Part shown: positions 8,934-18,095 of the stretch, piece after piece | Position numbering within the stretch: the first letter of the stretch is position 1 | Layout of the letters: every line of letters starts with the position of its first letter | DNA from: Pseudomonadales bacterium | GTDB lineage: Bacteria > Pseudomonadota > Gammaproteobacteria > Pseudomonadales > Halieaceae | DNA length: 64,000 bases | Direction of reading: 5' to 3' | Assembly (NCBI GenBank): GCA_024234815.1 | Contig: JACKNO010000001.1 | Span: forward strand, 1,633,249 to 1,697,248 | Position numbers and translations under genes: made by a program | The notes under the pieces: generated by a model | What the model saw: only the letters and a program-made list of their open reading frames with translations | Told to the model about the DNA's origin: nothing | Database searches by the model: none

Positions 8934-10406
8934 GTGAATAAGAGAATCCTGCTCCCGGCGGCAGTTTTGTGCGCCTCTTTTATGCTCAATGCGGAAGCCG
9001 CTACCGATGCGGAGCGAATCAGCGCGCTGGAAGCGCAACTGAGACAGCAAAAGGCAGCCATGGAGCAGCAGCAACGCTTGCTGGAATCCGTGGAGGCCGA
9101 ACTGAAACGGCTGAAGGCCGGGGAGGATGCCCAGCAGGGCCCCCAGGTGGGCCAGGAGATTCCGGTACCGCCCATGCAGGAGCCCTTTGGTTCGCCGGCG
9201 GAGCCTGAACCGGCCGTGGCCCGCGCGACCGAGCCCGCAGGGAAGGCGACCGAAAATTTTACTGCCGATATCTACGGTTTCGCCATGGCTGACGCCATTT
9301 ACGATTTCAAGCGGGTCGATCCCGATTGGGCGGATACCCTGCGGATCACCACCATTCCCACCCAGGGCGGCGCCTACGGCAATAATGGAGACTTCCTCTT
9401 CAGCGTGCGTCAGTCACGACTCGGGATCAAGGGCGGCTATGGCGACGATATCACCTACATACTGGAGGGCGAGCTGTTCGGCGTCGGCTCAGACGAGGGC
9501 CAGACCACGCTCCGGGTGCGTCACGCCTGGGCGACCTATAAAAACTTTGGCATGGGCCAGTACTGGTCCGGTTTCATGGACATCGATATCTTCCCCAATA
9601 CCATCGATTACTGGGGACCGGTGGGCATGGTGTTTTACCGCAACAAGCAGGCTCGGTACACTTTCCCGATGGGCGAGGACGAATTCTCGATTTCGCTGGA
9701 GAACCCCGACACTGCCTTGAGCGTGGGTGAATTCCGCGACACTGGCAACTGCGACCTGCCCAACCCTGCACCCGATTGCGAGTCTGTGGATTCCACGGCA
9801 GAAGAGGTATTCCAGGCTTACAACGACATCCCGGACCTGGTCGGTCGCTACCGTGACAACGGCGACTTCGGCCACTACCAGGTGGCGGGTATCGTGCGCA
9901 AACTGGGTTATGAACGACTGGACAACGGAAACAAGGACTATGAGATCGGCTGGGGCGTCAATACCAGTGCCGGATTAAAGACCTGGGGGAGCGATGTCCT
10001 GAAATTGCAGCTTGTCTACGGCGAGGGCATCGGCAACTACATGAACGACGGGGGTCTCGATATCGCCCCCGACTCGGCGAATATTCTCAGGGCCGGGGCC
10101 GAGGCCGTACCCACTCTGGGCATCAGCACCTACTACGATCACTTCTGGAACGAGCAGTGGTCCAGTTCCGTCGGCTGGTCGCTGATTGATCTCGATACCA
10201 CCGACGGTCAGGCGCAGACAGAATTCCAAAAGGGCCAGATCGCACAAATCAACCTGCTGCACTATCCCGCGAAGAACGTTATGCTGGGTACAGAGTTTAT
10301 CTGGGGCCAGCGCGAGGATGTCTCCGGCAATATCGGTTCCGACTACCGGGTCCAGTTCAGCCTGAAAGTCAACTTTGATACCGGTGACCTGGTACGCGGC
10401 GACTGA
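8934..10406 (+). CDS. DcaP-like outer-membrane porin with N-terminal coiled coil
   Basis: 490 residues from the GTG at 8934, which follows GAGGA at about 8 bp and gives a clean signal peptide (MNKRILLPAAVLCASFMLNA). An in-frame ATG at 8898 lacks a ribosome binding site. After the signal comes a charged heptad segment (ERISALEAQLRQQKAAMEQQ onward), a coiled coil as in DcaP/trimeric porins, then a Pro-rich linker and a barrel beginning ADIYGFAMADAIYDF. The barrel carries alternating polar and aromatic strands, and the gene sits within the amino-acid module. Diffusion of dicarboxylates or acidic amino acids across the outer membrane is inferred from context and from DcaP relatives. Confidence 0.8.
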   Translation: MNKRILLPAAVLCASFMLNAEAATDAERISALEAQLRQQKAAMEQQQRLLESVEAELKRLKAGEDAQQGPQVGQEIPVPPMQEPFGSPAEPEPAVARATEPAGKATENFTADIYGFAMADAIYDFKRVDPDWADTLRITTIPTQGGAYGNNGDFLFSVRQSRLGIKGGYGDDITYILEGELFGVGSDEGQTTLRVRHAWATYKNFGMGQYWSGFMDIDIFPNTIDYWGPVGMVFYRNKQARYTFPMGEDEFSISLENPDTALSVGEFRDTGNCDLPNPAPDCESVDSTAEEVFQAYNDIPDLVGRYRDNGDFGHYQVAGIVRKLGYERLDNGNKDYEIGWGVNTSAGLKTWGSDVLKLQLVYGEGIGNYMNDGGLDIAPDSANILRAGAEAVPTLGISTYYDHFWNEQWSSSVGWSLIDLDTTDGQAQTEFQKGQIAQINLLHYPAKNVMLGTEFIWGQREDVSGNIGSDYRVQFSLKVNFDTGDLVRGD

Positions 10407-10507
10407 AGCCGCGGAGGGTCGCGGGAAGTATAAATAGAAAATAAATGTGGCGACGCAGCAGCTTGGTGCCACTCGTTTCACAATCGATAGTCCCTGGAGG
10501 CAATGCC

Positions 10508-11545
10508 ATGAACAGGTCTGTATCCCTTTTATCACGCGCTTCCGTGGGCCTGCTCGCCACGCTCCTGGTGTTGTGTTGCATGACCGGTGCCGCTCGCGCG
10601 GCCCTGCCCGACGCCGCCGCGATCCAGGCCGCGATCGACAAGGCCTACGAAGACTACAAAGGTCTCGAGGAGGGCGCGGTTGCCGACTATATCCCGGCGC
10701 TGGCCAAGGTCGATCCCAAGGTCTATGGCATTGCGCTGGTGACCACGGATGGCAAGGTGTATACCGCGGGCGATCTCAAGACACAGGTCTCCATCCAGTC
10801 CATCTCCAAGGTGTTTACCATGGCCAAGGTGATGGATGAATCCGGCCCGCAGTCCATCTACGACAACATGGGTGTGGACGCCACCGGGCAGGTGTTCAAT
10901 TCCATCGTCGCTGTTGAGCAGTACAAGGGTGCCGAAATGAATGCCCTGGTGAACCCGGGCGCTATCGCCGCCACGGGAATGGTAAAGGGCGAGAACTACG
11001 ATGCGATCTGGAACAGCCTGTTGAACTATTACAGCGAATTCGCGGGGCGCAAACTCACGGTACTGGAGGATGTGTACAAATCGGAAGCGGAAACCAACCA
11101 GCGCAACCAGGCCCTGGCCATGTTGATGTACGCTTACGGCCACATCGAGGGTGATCCCCTGCAGGCGACCGACATCTACACCCGCCAGTGCTCTGTGGGT
11201 GTCAACGCGCAGGACCTGGCGAACATGGCCGCCACCCTCGCCAATGCCGGCAAGAACCCGGTCACCGGCAAGCGGGTCGCCACCGCCGAGAACGTCCCTG
11301 AAATCCTGGCGGTAATGGCGACCGCCGGGCTGTACGATGATTCGGGTAAGTGGCTTTACAGGACGGGCCTGCCAGCCAAGAGCGGCGTGGGCGGCGGTAT
11401 CATCGCCGTGTCACCGGGCAAGTTCGGTATAGCGGTGATCTCACCTCCCCTGGATGCCGCGGGAAACAGCATACGGGCCCAGGAAGCCATCGCGGATATT
11501 TCCAATGCGCTGGGTGGCAATCCCTATGTGGTGCAAGCGCGCTGA
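10508..11545 (+). CDS. glsA: Exported glutaminase (serine-dependent, GlsA family)
   Basis: 345 residues from the ATG at 10508, which has CTGGAGG upstream. It starts MNRSVSLLSRASVGLLATL and ends its signal peptide at GAARA-ALPD, so export is predicted, unlike typical cytoplasmic GlsA/YbaS. The beta-lactamase-like fold signature SIQSISKVFTMA with the catalytic Ser-x-x-Lys is present. The segments YDNMGVDATGQVFNS and NPGAIAATGMV match family glutamine-binding parts. The reaction is Gln to Glu plus ammonia. It completes the set of three exported ammonia-releasing enzymes. An in-frame upstream start at 10445 was rejected because it has no ribosome binding site and would bury the signal peptide. 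Confidence 0.88.
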   Translation: MNRSVSLLSRASVGLLATLLVLCCMTGAARAALPDAAAIQAAIDKAYEDYKGLEEGAVADYIPALAKVDPKVYGIALVTTDGKVYTAGDLKTQVSIQSISKVFTMAKVMDESGPQSIYDNMGVDATGQVFNSIVAVEQYKGAEMNALVNPGAIAATGMVKGENYDAIWNSLLNYYSEFAGRKLTVLEDVYKSEAETNQRNQALAMLMYAYGHIEGDPLQATDIYTRQCSVGVNAQDLANMAATLANAGKNPVTGKRVATAENVPEILAVMATAGLYDDSGKWLYRTGLPAKSGVGGGIIAVSPGKFGIAVISPPLDAAGNSIRAQEAIADISNALGGNPYVVQAR

Positions 11546-11635
11546 GAGCCCATCTGGTCCACTCAGGGCTGCCCGCTGGATTCTGCCCCACAGGTAGTTC
11601 ACACTTGTGCCACTCAATTACCTACAGGGGAATCG

Positions 11636-12757
11636 ATGGTGCAAATCGAAAGCTCAGCCATCCGCAAGTTTCTGTCGCGCGACCTGCTGGATGTTTTCAT
11701 CCGCGTGGGCCTGCTGGTGTTTATGCTGGTGTTGTGCAGTCGCGTAATCGCGCCTTTCGTCAACCTGGCGCTGTGGTCGGTGGTCCTGGCCATCGCCCTG
11801 TACCCTGTGCACAGGAAACTCGCCTCCTATATGGGTGGCCGGCAGGGGCGTGCGGCCACGGTGCTGGTGCTGGCCGGACTGCTCCTGATCGGCGTGCCCA
11901 CGGTAATGCTGGGCGCCTCCTTCGCCAAACAGATCCAGGCGGGCTATGACCGCTTCGAATCCGGCACCGTAACCATACCGCAGCCCCGGGAATCGGTAGC
12001 GGAATGGCCACTTGTCGGTAAGCGGGTCTACAGTCTCTGGCAGGAAGCCGCCACCAACCTGCCTGAATTTGCGCAGGAAAACAGGGAGACGCTCGGCAGT
12101 CTGTCCCGGCGGGCGGTGCGGGCTGCCGCGAGCACTGCGGGGTCCGTACTACTATTCCTGGCGTCACTGATCGTCGCCGGCATCGTCATGGCCTATGGCG
12201 AATCCGGCAGCCGGGCGGTGGGCGATATCATCTGCCGATTCACCAGCCGTGAGAGCGGGCCGCCCTTACAATCCCTGATCACCGCCACGGTGCGCTCGGT
12301 GGCGACCGGGGTCATCGGTGTCGCGTTCATCCAGGCGCTGATACTGGGCGTCGGCTTCATCTGGGCGGGCGTCCCGGCCGCGGGCCTTTGGGCCTTGCTG
12401 GTGTTGGTGCTGGGGATTCTGCAGGCGCCGGCGCTGCTCGTCACACTACCGGTCATCGGCTATATATGGACCGCCGGCGATGCCAGCAACACCATGAACA
12501 TCGTCTACACCGTCTACCTGGGTCTGGGTGGTCTCGCCGATAACTTCCTCAAGCCGCTGCTGCTGGCCCGCGGGGTGGAGGCACCGATGCCGGTGATTCT
12601 GCTCGGCGCGCTAGGGGGCATGGTCAGCGGCGGTATCGTCGGTATGTTTGTCGGAGCGGTCCTACTGGCAGTCGGCTACCAGCTGTTCATGGCCTGGGTG
12701 GCCTCCAGCGCCGACGAAGAGGATGCCGACGCCGACCCGGCGGCAGAAACGCCATAG
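11636..12757 (+). CDS. AI-2E family transporter (PerM/TqsA-type permease)
   Basis: 373 residues. Paired N-terminal helices, a central amphipathic region (residues about 90-165) and further helices including GVAFIQALILGVGFIWAGVP and YLGLGGLADNFLKPLLLARG are the hallmark of the AI-2E/PerM family, which includes an antiporter and a quorum-signal exporter. The acidic C-terminal tail ends SADEEDADADP. ATG at 11636, GGGGA upstream. It stands 90 bp after glsA and 20 bp before the outer-membrane factor, so its functional partner is ambiguous. The substrate is unknown. Confidence 0.8.
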   Translation: MVQIESSAIRKFLSRDLLDVFIRVGLLVFMLVLCSRVIAPFVNLALWSVVLAIALYPVHRKLASYMGGRQGRAATVLVLAGLLLIGVPTVMLGASFAKQIQAGYDRFESGTVTIPQPRESVAEWPLVGKRVYSLWQEAATNLPEFAQENRETLGSLSRRAVRAAASTAGSVLLFLASLIVAGIVMAYGESGSRAVGDIICRFTSRESGPPLQSLITATVRSVATGVIGVAFIQALILGVGFIWAGVPAAGLWALLVLVLGILQAPALLVTLPVIGYIWTAGDASNTMNIVYTVYLGLGGLADNFLKPLLLARGVEAPMPVILLGALGGMVSGGIVGMFVGAVLLAVGYQLFMAWVASSADEEDADADPAAETP

Positions 12758-12777
12758 ACCCCGGGAGAGTACGCGAG

Positions 12778-14332
12778 GTGCGTGGCACCTTCCCCACGCG
12801 ACTCGCTGCGCTGGCCGCGGCGGGCCTGCTCGCCGCCTGTACCACACTGGGGCCTGATTACCAGGAGCCGGAAGTGGCATGGCTTGCCGATTGGCAGACC
12901 GACCTGTACGGCCAGTTGCGGGACCCGCAGCGCCAGTCCGACGTGGACCTGAGTTTCTGGTGGCAGGTGTTCGACGATGCCACCCTCAACGGCCTGATCG
13001 AGACCGCGCGCCGGGAAAATCCCGATTTGCAAATCGCCGGCTTGCGCATCCTGGAAAGCCGTGCCCAGCTGGGCATTGCCGGCAGCAACCTCTATCCCCA
13101 GCTGCAGCAGGTGAACGGCGCCGCCACCTATATCGACAGCCGGCAGAGTGGCGGGGCAGTGGACAACGACAACAGTTCCACGGCCTACCAGGCCGGCTTC
13201 GATATCGGTTGGGAACTGGATTTCTGGGGGCGCTTCCAGCGCGGCGTGGAATCGGCGGACGCGGCGTTTTTCGCGTCGATCACCAATCAGCAGGACGTGC
13301 AGGTGTTGCTGGCGGCACAGGTTGCGGACCTGTATTTTTCCTACCGCACCACCCGCGCACTGATCGATATCGCCCGCAAGAATGCCGAGATACAGAAACG
13401 CAGCCTGGACATCACCGAGCGCCTCTACAAGGGGGGGCAGCAATCGGAGCTGGACCTGCAGCAGGCCAAGGCCCAGTACCTGACAACGCTGTCCACTGTC
13501 CCACCGCTGGAGATCAGGCTCACCCAGACCCGCAACGCCCTGGCGACCCTGTTGGCCCGTCCGCCCCGGCGCGATTCCGGAGTTGGCGGCGGTCCCGGAG
13601 GAACTGCCCGAGGTCCCGAGGGTGGCTATCGACGAGATACCGGCCAGGCTGCTGGCGCGGCGCCCGGACGTTCGCACCGCGGCCTGGTTGGTCGCCGCAC
13701 AGTCCGCGCAAATTGGAATCGCGGAGGCCGACTACTACCCCGCCATAAGCCTGCTGGGAACTATCGGCTGGTCGGGTACCACCGACAGTGGCACGCCCGA
13801 TAGCACCGTACTCGGCGGGGGGCCGGCATTCACCTGGAACGTCTTCGACCACGGCCGGATCGCCGACAACGTACGCCTGCAGGACGCGCGCCTCCAGCAG
13901 ACCATCGAGGGTTTCCAGAACCGCGTGCTCCTGGCGGCCCAGGAGATCGACAACGCCGCCATCACCGTGGTCAAGACGCACGAGTTGCAGGCCGTGCTCG
14001 AACAGTCGGTTACCGCTGCGGAGCGCTCGCTGGAACTCGCCACAACGCTGTATGTCGAGGGCTATGCGGATTTCTCCCGGGTACTGGACGCGCAGCGTTC
14101 GGTGTTCTCCCAGACCACCGATGAACTGGCCAACCGCGGCAATCATGTCAGTGCCATTATCGATCTGTACCGGGCCCTTGGCGGCGGCTGGGTGGAAACG
14201 CCCATCGAGCAGTTGCTACCAGCCCCCACCCGCGAAACCATGCAGCAGCGCAGTGACTGGGGCGATCTGTTGACCGCCCCGCTGCCGGTGCCGCCCGAGG
14301 GGCCATCTTTGAATCCAGGATCTAGCAAATGA
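12778..14332 (+). pseudogene. NodT-family outer-membrane efflux lipoprotein, frameshifted
   Basis: The frame from the GTG at 12778 encodes a lipoprotein leader with lipobox LLAAC (Cys21) and a TolC/NodT-type outer-membrane factor to about 13563 (LATLLARPP). Homology then continues in the +1 frame (GAIPELAAVPEELPEVPR onward) to the TGA at 14330-14332. The switch falls at the CCCC run 13564-13567. Removing one C restores LARPPGAIPEL, which matches the family. The last residues include IIDLYRALGGGW, the conserved end. This could be a sequencing error in a homopolymer, a recent inactivating mutation, or programmed slippage. Restored length would be about 517 residues. It is coupled to the adaptor gene by an ATGA overlap, which supports a recently functional gene. 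Confidence 0.85.
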
Positions 14333-15471
14333 GTGACCCAGAAGAAAAGGATACGCCGGAAATGAACTCCTCGGAACCGCCCCCCGCAGCGGCTGCGGCG
14401 GACAGTGTCCGGCGCGGCGGCAAGCTCATCGCCGTGGTCATCGCCGTCAGCCTGGTGTGGTACCTGCTGTCGGACCGGTTCACACCGTACACCAGCCAGG
14501 CCCGGGTGGAAGGGTATGTGGTGGCTGTGGCGCCCAAGGTCGCCGGCCTGGTCACCGAGGTCTGGGTGGGCAATAATCAGGAAGTTGCGGTCGGGGACCC
14601 GCTATTCCAGATCGATCCCTCCCAGTACGAGATCGCGCTGGCCAGGGCCGAGTCCGATCTGGAGAGCGCACGGCGGCAAGTGGGGGCGGGTAGTGCCTCG
14701 GTCGAATCGGCAAGGGCCAATCTGCTGGCCGCCGTGGCCAACGCGGACAAGGCGCGCAAGAATGCGGAGCGCCTGACCCGGCTGCACCAGGAGGATGAAG
14801 GTACGATTTCGAAGCGCCAGTTGGAAGCCGCCGAGGCCAACCTGGAGGCCGCCGAAGCCCAGATCATCGCCGCGGAGGCGGGCATCGACGAAGCTATCCA
14901 GAAAATGGGCGGGGAGAGCACTGTCGATAACAGCATTCTGCTGACCGCGAAGACTGCCGTGGAAAAGGCCGAACTCGATCTCGCCGACACGCTGGTGCGC
15001 GCCTCATCCGCCGGTATTATCACTGACCTGCGCACCGACGTTGGCAACTACGCTGGTACCGGTAGCCCGGTGATGACCCTGGTGGCGATCAAGGACGTAT
15101 GGATCCGGGCTGACTTTACAGAGAACAATCTCGGCCATATCGCGGAAGGCACGCCGGTGGAGATACTGTTCGACGTGTTGCCGGGCACGGTATTCCCCGG
15201 CCGGGTGCGCAGTATCGGGCTCGGTGTGAGTGGCGGCCAGGCCCCGGCGCCCGGCACCCTGCCCACCATCCAGAACGATCGCGATTGGCTGCGCCAGTCC
15301 CAGCGCTTTCCGGTCATCATCGGCTTCGATGTCGAGCAGGAGGAACTGCGTCGCCAATTGCGCGTAGGGGGGCAGGTGTCGGTGATCGCCTATACCGAAG
15401 GCCACGGTATCCTGGAGTTGTTGGGCAGGTTCTATATCCGCGCTATGAGCTGGCTCTCCTATGCCTACTGA
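14329..15471 (+). CDS. HlyD/EmrA-type membrane fusion protein
   Basis: 380 residues. An acidic, Pro-rich cytoplasmic N-terminus is followed by a single membrane helix (about 28-46) and the lipoyl-like half VEGYVVAVAPKVAGLVTEVW. A long Ala/Glu-rich alpha-helical hairpin (about 105-210) follows, then the second lipoyl half LADTLVRASSAGIITDLR and beta-barrel VWIRADFTENNLGHI. It links an inner-membrane pump to the outer-membrane factor. The start overlaps the stop of the upstream gene (ATGA), so translation is coupled. Normal length and motifs. Confidence 0.9.
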   Translation: MSDPEEKDTPEMNSSEPPPAAAAADSVRRGGKLIAVVIAVSLVWYLLSDRFTPYTSQARVEGYVVAVAPKVAGLVTEVWVGNNQEVAVGDPLFQIDPSQYEIALARAESDLESARRQVGAGSASVESARANLLAAVANADKARKNAERLTRLHQEDEGTISKRQLEAAEANLEAAEAQIIAAEAGIDEAIQKMGGESTVDNSILLTAKTAVEKAELDLADTLVRASSAGIITDLRTDVGNYAGTGSPVMTLVAIKDVWIRADFTENNLGHIAEGTPVEILFDVLPGTVFPGRVRSIGLGVSGGQAPAPGTLPTIQNDRDWLRQSQRFPVIIGFDVEQEELRRQLRVGGQVSVIAYTEGHGILELLGRFYIRAMSWLSYAY

Positions 15472-15488
15472 GCGGCGGTAAGCAAGCC

Positions 15489-16520
15489 GTGCAGGTGGCG
15501 GCGAGGCGGGTCTTCAGGGTGGCGCTCACGATGGCGCTGGCGCTGGCGGTCGCCTACGGTGCCGCGCTGCCCCTGCCATTCATAGCGCCGCTGCTCGCCC
15601 TGACCGTGGCCCTGATTCCGGGCCCGCCCATGGCCGTAAAAGGCCTGCTGGGACTGTCCGCGGTCATGCTGCTGACACTCGGTCTCGGGCTGTTGATCGC
15701 GCCGCTGCTGGAGCATTACCCGCTGGTGGGTGTGCTCACCGTGGCTGTCGGCCTGTACAGCAGCGCGTACGTCTCGGTGAGCCAGGGCAAGGCCCTGGTG
15801 GGCACCCTGCTCACTGTGGGGCTGACTATCATTCCCGCGGCAGGTATCTACAGTTTCGCCCTGGCCATGGCGGTGATCCAGGCACTGGTGCTCGGCATGG
15901 GGCTGGCCATCGTGTGCCTGTGGCTGGTGTACCCGCTATTCCCGGAGGAGCCCGGCGCCGTCACCGAGAAAGCCGTGCACCAAAGCCCGGTGCAGGCCAA
16001 CTGGATCGCGTTGCGTGTTGCGCTTATCGTGCTGCCGCCGTTTCTGTTCGCGCTGACCAACCCCTCGCTGTACCTGAAGCTCATCATGAAATCCGTGCTC
16101 CTGGGTCAGCAGGGCTCGATAGTCAGTGCGCGCACGGCCGGCCGCGAGTTGTTGGGATCCACCTTCCTCGCGGGTGTCGTCGCGATGCTGTTCTGGGGAT
16201 TGTTGAAACTGTCGCCGACCTTGTGGATGTTCTTCCTGTGGATGCTGCTGTTCGGCATCGGCTTTGCCGCCAAGATCTACGGGCTGCTCGCCACTCGCTA
16301 CAGTCCGTCTTTCTGGCAGAACACGGCCGTTACCATGTTGATCCTGCTGGGTTCCGCGGTGCAGGACAGCGCCAACGGCAACGATGTCTACAGCGCGTTT
16401 GCCACGCGCATGGGCCTGTTTGTGGCTGTCACGCTGTACGCCTGGGCCGCGGTGTCGCTGCTCGATCGCTGGCGCACTTCGTGGATACGGCGCTTCCGAC
16501 CGGGCGCTTATCAGGGGTGA
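15489..16520 (+). CDS. DUF2955-like membrane permease (aromatic-acid exporter/FUSC-like)
   Basis: About 343 residues with ten hydrophobic segments in two groups of five, separated by a hydrophilic stretch (FPEEPGAVTEKAVHQSPVQ, about residue 160). This is the organisation of DUF2955/FUSC permeases that pair with HlyD-type adaptors. The frame is open far upstream through the adaptor gene, but no ATG lies near. GTG 15489 gives MQVAARRVFRVALTMALALA, directly before helix 1, and is the most plausible start; GTG 15495 is the alternative. It is the presumed inner-membrane part of the tripartite system. The substrate is unknown. Confidence 0.72.
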   Translation: MQVAARRVFRVALTMALALAVAYGAALPLPFIAPLLALTVALIPGPPMAVKGLLGLSAVMLLTLGLGLLIAPLLEHYPLVGVLTVAVGLYSSAYVSVSQGKALVGTLLTVGLTIIPAAGIYSFALAMAVIQALVLGMGLAIVCLWLVYPLFPEEPGAVTEKAVHQSPVQANWIALRVALIVLPPFLFALTNPSLYLKLIMKSVLLGQQGSIVSARTAGRELLGSTFLAGVVAMLFWGLLKLSPTLWMFFLWMLLFGIGFAAKIYGLLATRYSPSFWQNTAVTMLILLGSAVQDSANGNDVYSAFATRMGLFVAVTLYAWAAVSLLDRWRTSWIRRFRPGAYQG

Positions 16521-16624
16521 TCCTGCGGAACGCGCGGCGCGGTGGGAGGCAGATGCGGCATGTCAGCGCGGCGTTGCGCGTCACACCCCGGCCGCGGTGT
16601 CGCAGTATCAGCTCTGCGTCGGGT

Positions 16625-17182
16625 TCAGAAACGGCGAACCAGCTCTGCTGCCAGCGGCCAGTCTCCGTAGCCGGCTGCCGGGTTCAGGTGGCCTACGCTG
16701 CCGGCGTTGACCAGTTCGCTGCCCCAGTCGCGGGCAAACCCTTCGACCCGGTCGAGCCTCGCCAGCGGGTCATTATCGCTGGCTACGGTGATACTCGGGA
16801 ACGGCAGCCGCTCGCGCGGGATCGGGGTCCAGCCGCCAGCGACCAGGTCCGGAAGTGCCGGATAGCCTGCTGGCAGCGGGTTTTCGAGGTCAGGCGGCAC
16901 GGCGAGCAGGGCGCCGCGGATCTGCCGCGATGACTGCAGCGCCCAGTGCACCACCATGATTGCACCGGCACTGTGAGCCACCAGCACCACGTCGCCATCT
17001 ATCTGTGCCAGGGCCTCGTCGATCGCGGCCACGCGCGCGGCGCAACTCAACTTGTCCTCGGTGAGCGGCGGCACCGTGACGGCTTTGAGGAGTTTGTCTG
17101 CCAGCAGGGTCTGCCAGTGCTCGGCAATGTGATCGCGCAGGCCGGGCACGAACAGGAAAGTGGGTTCGGGTCGCGTAGTCAT
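16625..17182 (-). CDS. RBBP9/YdeN-family serine hydrolase
   Basis: 185 residues from the ATG at 17182, which has CAGGAG eight bases upstream; longer in-frame starts lack this. The protein begins MTTRPEPTFLFVPGLRDH, typical of the small single-domain alpha/beta hydrolases related to YdeN/RBBP9, with nucleophile elbow VLVAHSAGAIMVVHW and a late His in SVGHLNPAAGYGDWP. The substrate is unknown. It stands 82 bp downstream of the PHA depolymerase on the same strand. The gap contains the AraC-linked element at 17261-17278, so it may have its own regulated promoter. Confidence 0.82.
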   Translation of the reverse strand: MTTRPEPTFLFVPGLRDHIAEHWQTLLADKLLKAVTVPPLTEDKLSCAARVAAIDEALAQIDGDVVLVAHSAGAIMVVHWALQSSRQIRGALLAVPPDLENPLPAGYPALPDLVAGGWTPIPRERLPFPSITVASDNDPLARLDRVEGFARDWGSELVNAGSVGHLNPAAGYGDWPLAAELVRRF

Positions 17183-17260
17183 GGGATTGCACTCCTGAGG
17201 TGAAAGTGCGGTTATTGTGTGGCAGTCGGCACACCGCCGCTTTTCCAATCGCGCCGCAGG

Positions 17261-17278
17261 TTTTTCAATTCGTGACAG
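17261..17278 (-). promoter_or_regulatory. Putative AraC-family operator, site E
   Basis: On the plus strand the sequence is TTTTTCAATTCGTGACAG, matching 15 of 18 bases of the element before the AraC gene. It lies 79-96 bp upstream of the hydrolase start at 17182 and overlaps the last codons of the depolymerase gene. Relative to the hydrolase it has the same orientation as site A. Confidence 0.5.
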
Positions 17279-18083
17279 CTGCCGCGAAGTTCGGCGCAGG
17301 CTGCAGGAAGCCGTCGATCTCGCCGCATACCTGCGCCAGCCGCGTCAGCACGAACAGGTGGCCGCAGTCGAACAGGACCAGCCGCGCATCGGGCAGCAGC
17401 CGCTGCAACACTCGCGCGTTGGCCAGGGGGATGATGGGATCGTCCCTGCCCGCCAGGATAAGGGTGGGTGTGCGGATGCGATGCAGCCAGGGAAGGCTGG
17501 TCCAGCCGCTCAGCGCGAACAGCTGACTGAGATAGCCGAGTACGGAGGGCGGTGTCATGCGCCGGGCGTGTCGTTCTCGCAGCATCTCGTCGCTGCGAAA
17601 ATCGCCCCCATAGATATTGCCTGCGATCCTGCGGAAGTGGCCCGCGCTCAGGTAGCGCAGGGGTGTCGCCATATTCAGCAGTACGCTGGGCCGGGGGGGA
17701 ATCATCACGCAGCCCGGCGAGGTGGCCACCAGGATAAGACGCCCGGTGACCTGTGGGTATTGCCAGGCGAACTGCTGGGCGAGGGCGCCGCCCCAGGAAA
17801 TTCCCATCACGTGACAATGGTCGATCCCGAGTACCGACAGCAGTCGTCTGCCGAGCCGCGCGAACTGCCACATCCGGCGCGGGACCAGCGACGGGCGCGA
17901 CCCGCCGACACCCGGTAGATCGAAGGTAATCACCGGCAGCGACAGGGTCTCGACAAGCTTGTGGAGTATTCCCGCGGACGCGCCGATGCCATTAAAAATC
18001 AGCAGCGGTGTGCCCGGCCGGTCCAGCTCGCTGGCCACCCGCAGCTGCAGTCCCGCGACTTCAACCAATTCATCCCTGAACAT
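17265..18083 (-). CDS. phaZ: Intracellular poly(3-hydroxyalkanoate) depolymerase
   Basis: 272 residues, near the 283 of Pseudomonas PhaZ. An N-terminal LIFNGIGASAGI oxyanion segment, the lipase box MGISWGGALAQQFAWQYP with Ser96, a later Asp in LILAGRDDPIIP and His in FDCGHLFVLT form a complete catalytic triad. The lack of a signal peptide fits an intracellular granule-bound enzyme that releases medium-chain 3-hydroxyacids. It starts 12 bp after the PHA synthase stop, in the same operon, as phaC-phaZ do in pseudomonads. Confidence 0.9.
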   Translation of the reverse strand: MFRDELVEVAGLQLRVASELDRPGTPLLIFNGIGASAGILHKLVETLSLPVITFDLPGVGGSRPSLVPRRMWQFARLGRRLLSVLGIDHCHVMGISWGGALAQQFAWQYPQVTGRLILVATSPGCVMIPPRPSVLLNMATPLRYLSAGHFRRIAGNIYGGDFRSDEMLRERHARRMTPPSVLGYLSQLFALSGWTSLPWLHRIRTPTLILAGRDDPIIPLANARVLQRLLPDARLVLFDCGHLFVLTRLAQVCGEIDGFLQPAPNFAAAVTN

Positions 18084-18095
18084 TATTCCTCCGCG

